Assembly: GCA_035507155.1 (NCBI GenBank)
Contig: DATJOK010000053.1
Span: forward strand, 1-49,625
DNA: 49,625 bases
Direction: 5' to 3'
From: DASZHJ01 sp035507155
GTDB taxonomy: Bacteria > Pseudomonadota > Alphaproteobacteria > ATCC43930 > CGMCC-115725
Part shown: one piece after another, positions 24,390 to 31,628 of the stretch
How the letters are laid out: each line of letters starts with the position of its first letter
Numbering within the stretch: position 1 is the first letter of the stretch
The notes under the pieces: generated by a model
The model's database searches: none
The model's input: only the letters and a program-made list of their open reading frames with translations
Told to the model about the DNA's origin: nothing
Program-made: the position numbers and the translations under genes

Positions 24390-25771
24390 CGGCGCTCTTC
24401 GCCGAGACGGCGCTGCTGCCGATCGGCTGGGCGAGCCGAGTGCGAATCGATCTCGATACCGCCGGCAACATCGCCGCCGTCGAAGCCGGTGTCGAGCCTG
24501 GCGGTGCGGAGCGTTGTGCCGGGCCGCTGCTGCCGGGCATGCCGAATCTGCACTCGCACGCCTTCCAGCGCGCTTTCGCGGGTCTCACCGAGCGCTCGGG
24601 CACAGGCGGCGACGATTTCTGGAGCTGGCGGCAGATCATGTACCGCTGCCTTGCGGTCTTGGAGCCGGAGGACGTCCGATCGATCGCCGCGCAGCTCTAC
24701 GTGGAGATGCTGAAGGCGGGATATACCGCGGTCGGCGAGTTCCACTACATCCACAATGGTCGTGACGGTGCGCCCTATGCCGATCGCCTGGCGATGAGCA
24801 CGGCCGTCGTCGATGCCGCTGCGGATGCGGGGATCGGTCTGACGCTCCTGCCGGTGCTCTACCGCGCCAACGGCTTCGGTGGCGCGCCTCCCTCGCTAGG
24901 TCAGCGCCGCTTCATTGTGGAAGTGGACGGCCTCCTGGAGATGATTGCCGCCTTGGTCGGGTCGCGGAACGGGAATCCCGATCTCCGCATTGGGATCGCG
25001 CCGCATTCGCTGCGTGCGGTGCCGCCGGAGGATTTTTCCCGGGCGACCGAGGGTATGCGACGGCTGGATCCGACCGCGCCCATCCATCTCCACATCGCCG
25101 AGCAGACCGCCGAGGTGGAGCAGTGCATCGCCTGGAGCGGACAGCGGCCGGTCGCTTGGCTGCTGGAGCACGCCGCCGTCGATGCGGCCTGGTGTCTGGT
25201 GCATGCCACCCACATGGAAACCGCGGAGGCGAAGGCCGCGGCGGCAACCGGTGCGGTGGTCGGCATCTGTCCCAGCACCGAGGGCAATCTCGGCGACGGT
25301 TTCTTTCCGATGGAACCGTATCGCGAGGCTGGCGGCCGCTGGGGTATCGGCTCCGACAGCCATGTCTCGGTCAATCCGGTCGAGGAACTGCGCTGGCTGG
25401 ACTATGGCGAGCGATTGCGGCGGCAGCGGCGGGCGCTGGCGTCGGAATCACCGGAGGGATCGGCGGGAACGGCACTGTGGCGGAAGGCCCTCGAGGGCGG
25501 CACCCAGGCGCTCGCGCGTCCGATCGGCGCTATCGAGGCCGGCCGGCGGGCGGACTTCCTGGTCCTCGATGCCGACGCGCCGGCGCTCTACGGACGCGGT
25601 GGCGACTTGCTGATGGATTCGTTGATCTTCGCCAGCGCGCCGCCGGTTGTGCGCGACGTGATGGTGGGTGGGCGCTGGGTGGTTGAGGAATGTCGTCATC
25701 GCGCCGAGGGCCGCATCCTCGCGGCGTTCCGTCATACGATGGATCGACTCGCGGCGGCGCTCACTTCCTGA
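24386..25771 (+). CDS. hutF: Formimidoylglutamate deiminase (HutF)
   Basis: A 461-residue metal-dependent amidohydrolase. Metal and family motifs are GMPNLHSHAFQRAFAGLTE, HIAEQTAEVEQCIAW, WCLVHATHME, GICPSTEGNLGDGFFP and GSDSHVSVNPVEELRWL. They match HutF, which converts N-formimidoyl-L-glutamate to N-formyl-L-glutamate and ammonia in the five-step histidine pathway. GTG 24386 is chosen because it overlaps the previous stop (GTGA) and gives the normal length. No other hut gene (hutH, U, I, G) is in the window. Here it may finish histidine breakdown encoded elsewhere or act on a related formimino/amidino compound imported by the operon. Confidence 0.88.
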   Translation: MTALFAETALLPIGWASRVRIDLDTAGNIAAVEAGVEPGGAERCAGPLLPGMPNLHSHAFQRAFAGLTERSGTGGDDFWSWRQIMYRCLAVLEPEDVRSIAAQLYVEMLKAGYTAVGEFHYIHNGRDGAPYADRLAMSTAVVDAAADAGIGLTLLPVLYRANGFGGAPPSLGQRRFIVEVDGLLEMIAALVGSRNGNPDLRIGIAPHSLRAVPPEDFSRATEGMRRLDPTAPIHLHIAEQTAEVEQCIAWSGQRPVAWLLEHAAVDAAWCLVHATHMETAEAKAAAATGAVVGICPSTEGNLGDGFFPMEPYREAGGRWGIGSDSHVSVNPVEELRWLDYGERLRRQRRALASESPEGSAGTALWRKALEGGTQALARPIGAIEAGRRADFLVLDADAPALYGRGGDLLMDSLIFASAPPVVRDVMVGGRWVVEECRHRAEGRILAAFRHTMDRLAAALTS

Positions 25772-25789
25772 AGACTCCGTCTCTTCCGG

Positions 25790-26179
25790 TCATCCCGCTG
25801 GCACCGGCCGCCATCCCGACGGGCAGGCGCCGACATAAGGATAATATTGCTGATAGGCGTCGCACCAGTACCACCACCCGGCAGCGAGACCAGGCGGAAT
25901 ATAGGGGCTGGGATAGGGATAGATCGGCCTCGGGTACCAGTACCAGTCCGGGCCGACGATCCACCACCAGCCAAGCCGCCCACCATAGCGGCCGTGCCAC
26001 CAGTGGCCGCCGTTCCAATAGCCGTAGTCGAAATGATGGATGTCGCCATGCCAGCCGTCATGATCGTGCCAGCCGCCACGCCCGTCGCTCCAATGACCGC
26101 CGTCGTGATGCTGCGCAGAGGCTGGGGAGGCGAAAGCCGCGGCTGCTAAGAGAAGCGCAATCGCCAATAAGCGCCTCAT
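25790..26179 (-). CDS. Small exported Trp/Tyr/His-rich protein of unknown function
   Basis: A 129-residue product with a clear Sec signal (MRRLLAIALLLAAAAFASPASAQ, cleavage after SAQ). A His/Gly/Trp-rich stretch follows, then a Tyr/Pro-rich C-terminus ending WYWCDAYQQYYPYVGACPSGWRPV-like, with two cysteines that could form a disulfide. This tail occurs in many uncharacterised exported alphaproteobacterial proteins. ATG 26179 is used because it begins the signal peptide and has AGGGTCTTGAG upstream; a longer in-frame start at 26308 would bury it. It is last in the minus-strand series chaB-phasin-CBS and may share their promoter. Confidence 0.75.
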   Translation of the reverse strand: MRRLLAIALLLAAAAFASPASAQHHDGGHWSDGRGGWHDHDGWHGDIHHFDYGYWNGGHWWHGRYGGRLGWWWIVGPDWYWYPRPIYPYPSPYIPPGLAAGWWYWCDAYQQYYPYVGACPSGWRPVPAG

Positions 26180-26204
26180 CTCAAGACCCTTCGCCAGTCT
26201 GCGG

Positions 26205-26621
26205 CTAGATCCGTTCCCATAGCACGGTTTCCTCCTCGAGCCGGTCCTGCTCCAGCCCGCGGAAATCGCCGCGGGAAACCACCCCCAGCACCCTGTCATC
26301 CTTGACAATGGGGAGATGGCGAAACCCGCGATCCTGCATCATGCGCAACGCCTCGATGGCGGTCTGGTCGGGCGCCATGGTATGCGGCTCGGCGGTCATC
26401 ACCTCGGCGAGCGTGGTCTTGGCGGCGTCACGGCCCTCCGCCAGCACCCGCCCAACGGCATCGCGGCCGGTAAAGATACCGACCAGCTGCCCGTCCTTCG
26501 TGGTCACCAGCACTGCGCCGATGCCGCGTGCGCGCATGCGCTCGCACGCTTGTCGGACCGTCGCCGTCGGTCGCAGCACCACCGGATCCTGATGCCTCAC
26601 GAGTTCCGACATCCGTCGCAT
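26205..26621 (-). CDS. CBS-domain protein (two CBS motifs)
   Basis: The 138-residue protein is made of a tandem CBS pair (Bateman module). Repeat 1 has PVVLRPTATVRQACERM and VLVTTKDGQLVGIFTGRD; repeat 2 has MAPDQTAIEALRMMQDRGFRHLPIV and VLGVVSRGDF. Such modules bind adenine nucleotides and act as energy sensors. No partner domain is fused. ATG 26621 has GGGAGA nearby and is preferred over an in-frame TTG at 26645. It follows the phasin gene on the minus strand, and small CBS proteins are often found in FNR/FixK-type low-oxygen gene sets, which fits the box upstream of chaB. Confidence 0.87.
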   Translation of the reverse strand: MRRMSELVRHQDPVVLRPTATVRQACERMRARGIGAVLVTTKDGQLVGIFTGRDAVGRVLAEGRDAAKTTLAEVMTAEPHTMAPDQTAIEALRMMQDRGFRHLPIVKDDRVLGVVSRGDFRGLEQDRLEEETVLWERI

Positions 26622-26655
26622 GACAATTTTCTCCCAGAAAGCCAAGAGATAAGTT

Positions 26656-27051
26656 TCAGTCGGCGGCCGGCTCAGAGGCTCTCTCGACCTCGACGGATCC
26701 CGCGGCCGCAGAGGATGCGCGACGTTGCCTTGGCTCCGTCATGGGCGTCACCATCGCCATCCAGTCGGCCCAGAGGCTCTGGGCGCAGTCGGCGAGCCAT
26801 TTCTGCTGAATTGCCGCTGCCTGGTTAATGTCGCGGCACGCGGCCATCTGCGTCGCGGCCGCGAGACCTCGCTGATAATCCTCGCCACGATGGCGGATCC
26901 AAGTTTCCGTCGCGCGCTGGAATTGGGCGAAGATCTCGGGTCGTCCTTGCAGCCAGTCACCGCCCTGGCGGAGTGCGGATTGCCAAAATGCTTGGCCGGC
27001 CGCGACACCTGGCATGCTGTCCTTCTCCATTCCCTTGCTCCTGCTGCTCAT
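26656..27051 (-). CDS. Phasin-like PHA granule protein
   Basis: A 131-residue, mostly helical protein. The core (AFWQSALRQGGDWLQGRPEIF, TETWIRHRGEDYQRGLAAATQMAACRDIN, IQQKWLADCAQSLWADWMAM) fits the phasin family, which coats polyhydroxyalkanoate granules. ATG 27051 follows a near-perfect AGGAGGT, so the longer in-frame start at 27150 is rejected. It lies with a CBS protein and ChaB behind an FNR-type promoter, and PHA synthase is 2 kb away, which supports the PHA role. The match is to general phasin character, not to one named subfamily. Confidence 0.75.
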   Translation of the reverse strand: MSSRSKGMEKDSMPGVAAGQAFWQSALRQGGDWLQGRPEIFAQFQRATETWIRHRGEDYQRGLAAATQMAACRDINQAAAIQQKWLADCAQSLWADWMAMVTPMTEPRQRRASSAAAGSVEVERASEPAAD

Positions 27052-27095
27052 CGCTGCACCTCCTGATTCGAAGATCGCCGCGAACTTCTGTGATG

Positions 27096-27347
27096 CTAAG
27101 CGCGGCGCCTGCGTGGGGACGGTCTTTCGAGGCCCTCGATCGGAAGCCATTGACCGTCGGCCTTATAGTACTTCCGCTTCACCGCCGACCACGCGACGCG
27201 ATGGGCGATTTCCTCGCGCCGGGCGGGCTCGCGCGACCCGTACTCGTCCCAGGCGTGGTTGAAAGCCTCGCGATAGATTTCCTGCGCCTCGGCCGGCAAA
27301 TGGTTGCGGACCGGGGCCGGCAAATCGGCGTTGCGTGCATAGGGCAT
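27096..27347 (-). CDS. ChaB family protein
   Basis: The 83-residue protein contains the ChaB domain: LPAPVRNHLPAEAQEIYREAFNHAWDEY, then EEIAHRVAWSAVKRKYYKADGQWLP. ChaB was named for a link to cation transport in E. coli, but its biochemical role is not established. ATG 27347 begins the domain region; in-frame starts further upstream add an unlikely arginine-rich tail. It is the first gene after an FNR/FixK-type promoter on the minus strand, so it is probably expressed at low oxygen with the phasin and CBS genes. Confidence 0.83.
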   Translation of the reverse strand: MPYARNADLPAPVRNHLPAEAQEIYREAFNHAWDEYGSREPARREEIAHRVAWSAVKRKYYKADGQWLPIEGLERPSPRRRRA

Positions 27348-27414
27348 CTGCGCTTTTCCCGGCGGGCAGTAGCGCCATCTTGGCGCTGAGGAGCGGCATC
27401 GCTCCAACAGTTAA

Positions 27415-27456
27415 AACTTAAGCACGACCCGCCCGATTGCCCTTGATGCAGATCAA
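27415..27456 (-). promoter_or_regulatory. FNR/FixK-type class II promoter for chaB-phasin-CBS
   Basis: TTGATGCAGATCAA (27443-27456... read on either strand, it is a perfect FNR/FixK box) is centred at 27449.5. A class II arrangement (centre at -41.5) predicts a minus-strand start at 27408 with the -10 at 27420-27415, where the minus strand reads TAAGTT, matching the key T, A and T of a -10. The transcript would lead into chaB after about 60 bases. Confidence 0.75.
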
Positions 27457-27472
27457 CGTTGGAGCAGAAGCG

Positions 27473-27565
27473 ATGGCTGCCGTGAGAAGCGGCCGCCGGC
27501 GACCGGTGCTCGCGGCCTGCGATCCTCTTGCGGTGCCGCACGTTCCGCCGCTGCGGGCCAAGTAG
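27473..27565 (+). CDS. Possible 30-residue ORF
   Basis: ATG 27473 has GGAG eight bases upstream and runs 30 codons (MAAVRSGRRRPVLAACDPL...) to TAG 27563. It is basic and proline-rich with no recognisable domain. The adjacent FNR box would place a plus-strand start inside this ORF, so its promoter is unclear. It is listed only because of the ribosome site. Confidence 0.22.
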   Translation: MAAVRSGRRRPVLAACDPLAVPHVPPLRAK

Positions 27566-27649
27566 TTTCTGCGCCCAATCGCAAGGGCATACGTAGTTTC
27601 CCTTAAGGATATCTCCGAATACCGCGCTAGCTGACTACATGCGTAATCT
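27556..27649 (+). promoter_or_regulatory. Two FixJ-like sites and -10 upstream of the FNR-like gene
   Basis: GCATACGTAG (27587-27596), continuing TTTCCC, fits the FixJ consensus KNHTAMGTAG at all ten positions and shares GTAGTTTCCC with the rhizobial fixK promoter site. GGCCAAGTAG (27556-27565), continuing TTTC, fits nine of ten. The two sites are 31 bp apart, three helical turns. TAATCT (27644-27649) is a fair -10 at about the distance expected from the fixK promoter. The regulator's ATG is at 27693, with GGAAGGAG before it. Confidence 0.6.
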
Positions 27650-27692
27650 TCTTTTCATATCGAGGCTACCTCCTGTGGGAAGGAGATCCTAA

Positions 27693-28439
27693 ATGTCCCT
27701 GGCAATTGGCACCGAAACAGCGGTTAGCAGGACGAACTCGATCCTCGCCCGGCAGGTTGCAACCTGTGCGAGCTGCACGTTGCGCGCCCGCAGCCTTTGT
27801 AGCGGAGTTCCCGACGGCGAAATCAGTCGCCTCGCGGCCTGCGCCACACGCCAGCATGTTTCGGCCGGGGACGTCATCTTCGACGAGGGTGAGGCGGCGG
27901 ATAACGTGGTGACCATCACCTCGGGCACTGCCAAGATCTTCAAGCTGCTGCCGGATGGCCGGCGGCAGATTACCGGCTTCCTTTTCCCTGGCGATTTCGC
28001 CGGTCTCGCCCTCGAGGGCAGCTACGTCTATAGCGCCGAGGCAGTCACCGAGGTGAACCTCTGCCGCTTCGGGCGGCATCAGCTGCGCGGCCTGCTCGAG
28101 CGCTTTCCGAGGATGGAGCAGAATCTCCTGCGGCTCACGGTGAACGAACTCAGCTCGGCGCAGGATCAAATGGTTCTGCTCGGCCGCAAGACCGCCGCGG
28201 AGAAGATCGCTTCTTTTCTCCTGATGCTTTCCGACCGCGCGAGCCACAGGGACGATGAAGATATCTCCCTGCCGATGACCCGGACCGACATTGCCGACTA
28301 TCTTGGTCTCACTACCGAGACGGTGAGCCGCACCTTTACGCAGCTGCGCAAGAGCGGTTGCATCAAGGTGCCGGATGCCGGAAGCGTGACGGTCGCCGAC
28401 CGCGAGCGGCTGGAGGGCCTTGCGGCTGGCTTGAATTAG
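27693..28439 (+). CDS. Crp/Fnr-family oxygen-responsive regulator (FNR/FnrL type)
   Basis: A 248-residue regulator. Cysteines C25, C28, C36 (CASCTLRARSLC) and C124 (NLCRF) match the four [4Fe-4S] ligands of FNR, so oxygen sensing is likely. The cyclic-nucleotide-binding-like beta roll spans about 40-150, followed by a dimer helix and a winged helix-turn-helix. Its recognition helix reads LTTETVSRTFTQL, and E-x-x-SR is the FNR/FixK signature for TTGAT-N4-ATCAA sites. Three such boxes lie within 1.6 kb and are its likely targets. FixJ-like sites upstream suggest it also sits below a FixLJ-type system, which is not in this window. Confidence 0.92.
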   Translation: MSLAIGTETAVSRTNSILARQVATCASCTLRARSLCSGVPDGEISRLAACATRQHVSAGDVIFDEGEAADNVVTITSGTAKIFKLLPDGRRQITGFLFPGDFAGLALEGSYVYSAEAVTEVNLCRFGRHQLRGLLERFPRMEQNLLRLTVNELSSAQDQMVLLGRKTAAEKIASFLLMLSDRASHRDDEDISLPMTRTDIADYLGLTTETVSRTFTQLRKSGCIKVPDAGSVTVADRERLEGLAAGLN

Positions 28440-28462
28440 GACGGTTAGCCCGGGAGCACCCG

Positions 28463-28924
28463 TCAGCTCAGCTTCGCGGTGAAGGCGATTGGCGTGCTGA
28501 GGACGTTCGCCTCCACATGGTGACCAGCTCCCTGCAGCTGCTGTGCCATCCAGCCCTGGGGCGCCGGGATGCGGAAACGTGCGACCTCGCAGCCAAGTCG
28601 TGCAGCCATTGATTCCGCGGTCTCCACCATCGCCTGCACCACCGGCTTCACGTCGATGACGTCCAGCGCCGCCACGGGGTCGACGACAAGCGCCCGGCCG
28701 TGATGCAGATCCGGCTCGGCCCGGAAGACAAAGAGCCCACAGAGATACCCCGCCTCATTGCGAATGGCGATGATGCCCTGTTGCGGCGCATGGCTGCCGA
28801 TCACCGCCCGGGCGAAATCGCGCCAGGAATCGAGGCTGACCGTCGCATGCCAGGCACGGATCAGCGCATAAGCAATCTCGATGTCTCGGGATGTGAGCGG
28901 CGCTGCCGCGAATGACCGGACCAT
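28463..28924 (-). CDS. GNAT-like hypothetical protein
   Basis: A 153-residue protein. IIAIRNEAGYLCGLFVFRAEPDLHHGRALVVDPVAALD, then a helix and ...GAGHHVEANVLSTPIAF, suggest an N-acetyltransferase fold, but a clear acetyl-CoA loop is not seen, so the function is unassigned. No ribosome site precedes ATG 28924. The FNR-type promoter predicts transcription starting at this very ATG, so the mRNA may be leaderless. It diverges from phaC across a 201-base region with two FNR boxes. Confidence 0.68.
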   Translation of the reverse strand: MVRSFAAAPLTSRDIEIAYALIRAWHATVSLDSWRDFARAVIGSHAPQQGIIAIRNEAGYLCGLFVFRAEPDLHHGRALVVDPVAALDVIDVKPVVQAMVETAESMAARLGCEVARFRIPAPQGWMAQQLQGAGHHVEANVLSTPIAFTAKLS

Positions 28925-28930
28925 CGATAA

Positions 28931-28972
28931 AAATTACGCAATCCAAACCTGCGGCTCCTTGATCTGCGTCAA
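28931..28972 (-). promoter_or_regulatory. FNR/FixK-type promoter for the GNAT-like gene
   Basis: TTGATCTGCGTCAA (28959-28972) is a one-mismatch FNR box centred at 28965.5. The class II distance predicts a minus-strand start at 28924, the A of the gene's ATG. The -10 position (28936-28931) reads TAATTT on the minus strand, with T, A and T at the key places. Confidence 0.65.
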
Positions 28973-29024
28973 ATCGACGAATTTCGGTGCCGAAATGACC
29001 GCGCCGCTCGCCATCAAACCGACA

Positions 29025-29067
29025 TTGACCTGCGTCAAGGTGCCAACCGCCGCCGGACCCATAAATA
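29025..29067 (+). promoter_or_regulatory. FNR/FixK-type promoter for phaC
   Basis: TTGACCTGCGTCAA (29025-29038) is a symmetric FNR/FixK-like box centred at 29031.5. A class II promoter would start near 29073, and TAAATA (29062-29067) lies at the -10 position. This places a leader of about 53 bases before phaC. The box is 66 bp from the divergent one, about six helical turns. Confidence 0.65.
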
Positions 29068-29125
29068 TTCCAACGAGCGCGGCAGGGTCGGTCTCGCTGC
29101 GCTAATTTCTGCCAAGGAGGCGACC

Positions 29126-30928
29126 ATGGACACCGCGCCGCTGACGAGCGCCGTCAAATCCGCACCGGCAGAGGCGCCCGCGATGGATCCCGACGGCTTC
29201 GACATCGACATCGCGCGGACCGAAACGCTCGATCGCCTGATGCACGCGACCCAGGCGCGCCTCACGCTCTCGATCTCCCCGGCGGCACTCAGGCTCGCCT
29301 TCTCGGACTGGCTGATGCATCTCGCCAATGCGCCCGGCAAGCAGCAGGGGCTGGCGGAGAAGGCGGCGCGCAAGTGGGCGCGGCTGCTGATCTATCTGGC
29401 ACGGCGCGCGCGCGAGCCAGACTGCGCCGGCTGCATCGAGCCGTTGGCAAGCGACCGGCGCTTCTCCGACCCGGCATGGCGGCAGCAGCCCTTCGACACG
29501 ATGTATCAGAGCTTTCTTCTGTGCCAGCAATGGTGGCACAACGCGACGACGGGCGTGCGCGGCGTCGACCCTGCCCATGAGCGCGTGGTCGAGTTCACCA
29601 CGCGGCAGATCCTCGATGTATTTTCCCCGTCCAACTTCCCGTGGACCAACCCGGAGATCCTGGCCAAGACGCTGGCGGAGGGTGGACAGAATTTCGTGCG
29701 CGGCGCGCTCAACCTCGTCGAAGATTGGGAACGCGCGGTGGCGGGTCGACCGCCGGTTGGCACCGAAAATTTTCTGGTTGGCCGCGACGTCGGGGTAACG
29801 CCGGGCAAGGTGATCTACCGGAACGAGCTCATCGAGCTCATCCAATACGCTCCGACCACCGCGACAGTGCGGCCGGAGCCGGTGCTGATCGTGCCGGCTT
29901 GGATCATGAAGTACTACATCCTTGATCTCTCGCCGCAGAATTCGCTGGTGCGGCACTTGGTGAGTCAGGGGTTCACGGTTTTCATGATTTCCTGGCGCAA
30001 TCCAACCGCGGACCACCGCGACTTCGGCATGGACGACTATCGGCACCTCGGGGTCGAGAGCGCGCTGACGGCGATCAACGCAGTGGTACCGGGACAGAAG
30101 GTGCATGCCTGCGGATACTGCCTTGGCGGCACGCTTCTGTCGGTTTCCGGTGCCCAGATGGCGCGGGATGGCGACGACCGGCTCCGGAGCATGACGATCT
30201 TCGCCGGACAGACGGATTTCACCGAGGCGGGCGAGCTGATGCTCTTCACCAACGAGAGCCAGGTGGCCTATCTCGAAGACACCATGTGGGAGCAGGGTTA
30301 TCTCGATACCCGCCAGATGGCAGGCGCCTTTCAGCTGCTGCGCTCCAACGACCTCATCTGGTCGCAGATGGTGCGGCAGTACATGCTGGGCGAACGCACG
30401 CCGATGACCGATCTCATGGCGTGGAATGCCGATGCGACGCGGATGCCTTTCCGCATGCATTCGGAATATCTGCGTCGGCTCTTCTTGGAGAACGATCTCG
30501 CGGAAGGGCGCTACCCCGTGAACGGGCGGCCGGTGGCGCTCTCGGACATCCGCGTGCCGATCTTCGCGGTGGGAACGGAGACCGACCATGTGGCGCCCTG
30601 GCGCTCGGTCTACAAGATCCATCTCCTGACCGACACCGAGGTCACCTTCGTCCTGACCTCGGGAGGGCATAATGCGGGGATCGTGAGCGAGCCCGGCCAT
30701 CCGCACCGCTCATTCCGCATCGCGACCCGTCCCGCCGAGGGTCGCTATTCCGATCCCGAGACCTGGGCCGCCTCGATCAAGCCCAGTCCCGGCTCCTGGT
30801 GGCCGGCCTGGATCGAGTGGTTGGTTCAGAGATCAGGCGCGGCAGTGCCGCCGCCGGCCATGGGAAATCCCGAGCACGGCTTTCCCGCGCTCGCCGATGC
30901 GCCCGGCCGGTACGTGCTGGCAACCTGA
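29126..30928 (+). CDS. phaC: Class I poly(3-hydroxyalkanoate) synthase (PhaC)
   Basis: The 600-residue enzyme polymerises hydroxyacyl-CoA into PHA granules. The nucleophile is C332 in the lipase-like box GYCLGGTLL. The acid is in GTETDHVAPWRS and the general-base histidine in SGGHNAGIVSEPGH. The N-terminal region carries the PhaC pattern (FSDPAWRQQPFDTMYQSFLL, WTNPEILAKTLAEGGQNFVRG). Length and motifs fit class I, which needs no PhaE or PhaR. ATG 29126 has AAGGAGG upstream. An FNR-type promoter precedes it. No phaA or phaB is adjacent, so monomers come from elsewhere, possibly including the MaoC hydratase at 35692. Confidence 0.94.
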   Translation: MDTAPLTSAVKSAPAEAPAMDPDGFDIDIARTETLDRLMHATQARLTLSISPAALRLAFSDWLMHLANAPGKQQGLAEKAARKWARLLIYLARRAREPDCAGCIEPLASDRRFSDPAWRQQPFDTMYQSFLLCQQWWHNATTGVRGVDPAHERVVEFTTRQILDVFSPSNFPWTNPEILAKTLAEGGQNFVRGALNLVEDWERAVAGRPPVGTENFLVGRDVGVTPGKVIYRNELIELIQYAPTTATVRPEPVLIVPAWIMKYYILDLSPQNSLVRHLVSQGFTVFMISWRNPTADHRDFGMDDYRHLGVESALTAINAVVPGQKVHACGYCLGGTLLSVSGAQMARDGDDRLRSMTIFAGQTDFTEAGELMLFTNESQVAYLEDTMWEQGYLDTRQMAGAFQLLRSNDLIWSQMVRQYMLGERTPMTDLMAWNADATRMPFRMHSEYLRRLFLENDLAEGRYPVNGRPVALSDIRVPIFAVGTETDHVAPWRSVYKIHLLTDTEVTFVLTSGGHNAGIVSEPGHPHRSFRIATRPAEGRYSDPETWAASIKPSPGSWWPAWIEWLVQRSGAAVPPPAMGNPEHGFPALADAPGRYVLAT

Positions 30929-30929
30929 G

Positions 30930-31628
30930 TCAGCCGGCGCCCCAGGGCAGTTTGCTGCGCGAGCTCTGGAGGCGGTAGAGCCCGTACTCGGCGGGGCCGC
31001 TGGCGCCGAGCGTCTTGAGCAGGTCATCGCCAAGCTCTCGCCGGCAAAGTGCATGGAAGCCGTCGATATCGTCCCAGCTCTCCACCAGCAGGATCCAGCG
31101 CGGCACCAAATCAGGCTTCCCGCGCGTCTTCTTCTCCTCGGTCTCGATTTTGCTCGCGGTTAGGTCGGCAATCAGCAGATGGACACCGGCGATGCCCGGC
31201 GCTTCCGCGAGCACGGGCAGGACGCGCCGCGCAAGCTCGCCGCGATGTCGGTCGGCGCCTTCATCGGGCACGTCGTAGCGCAGCGTCGCAATGAGGCCGC
31301 CTTGCGCCTCGCCGAAGGAAGCGGCGACGCCGCAGATCGATCGGCTGACATTGCGGAAATGCCGGATCGATTCCGCGGTCCAGGGGGTCGGATGGTTGAG
31401 TCGACGGGCATAGTCCTGGCCGCTCACGACCTCCGGACTTTCCGCTTCGTAGAGAGTGAAATACTCAGGTGCGCCTTGGATCGCCACATAGCGCCGGCCG
31501 CGCAAGAAGCCGGGAATGCCGACCCGCTCCGGCATATGCTGGAGCCCATGCCAGGCGTAGAAATTGGCCCGGCCTTCCGGGGTGATGTCGTTCCAGATCG
31601 CGACCGCACCGCGGCCGGCGAGGCTCAT
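30930..31628 (-). CDS. Hypothetical protein (DUF4286-like)
   Basis: A 232-residue soluble protein. IWNDITPEGRANFYAWHGLQHMPERVGIPGFLRGRRYVA, then EYFTLYEAESPEVV, has the look of ferredoxin-like dimeric alpha/beta-barrel proteins (DUF4286 and related), and a second half of similar character follows (WILLVESWDDIDGF). No catalytic motif is recognised. ATG 31628 overlaps the stop of otnI by four bases (ATGA), so it belongs to the otnC-otnI operon and may act on the same acid-sugar route. It converges on phaC, with one base between the stops. Confidence 0.72.
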   Translation of the reverse strand: MSLAGRGAVAIWNDITPEGRANFYAWHGLQHMPERVGIPGFLRGRRYVAIQGAPEYFTLYEAESPEVVSGQDYARRLNHPTPWTAESIRHFRNVSRSICGVAASFGEAQGGLIATLRYDVPDEGADRHRGELARRVLPVLAEAPGIAGVHLLIADLTASKIETEEKKTRGKPDLVPRWILLVESWDDIDGFHALCRRELGDDLLKTLGASGPAEYGLYRLQSSRSKLPWGAG

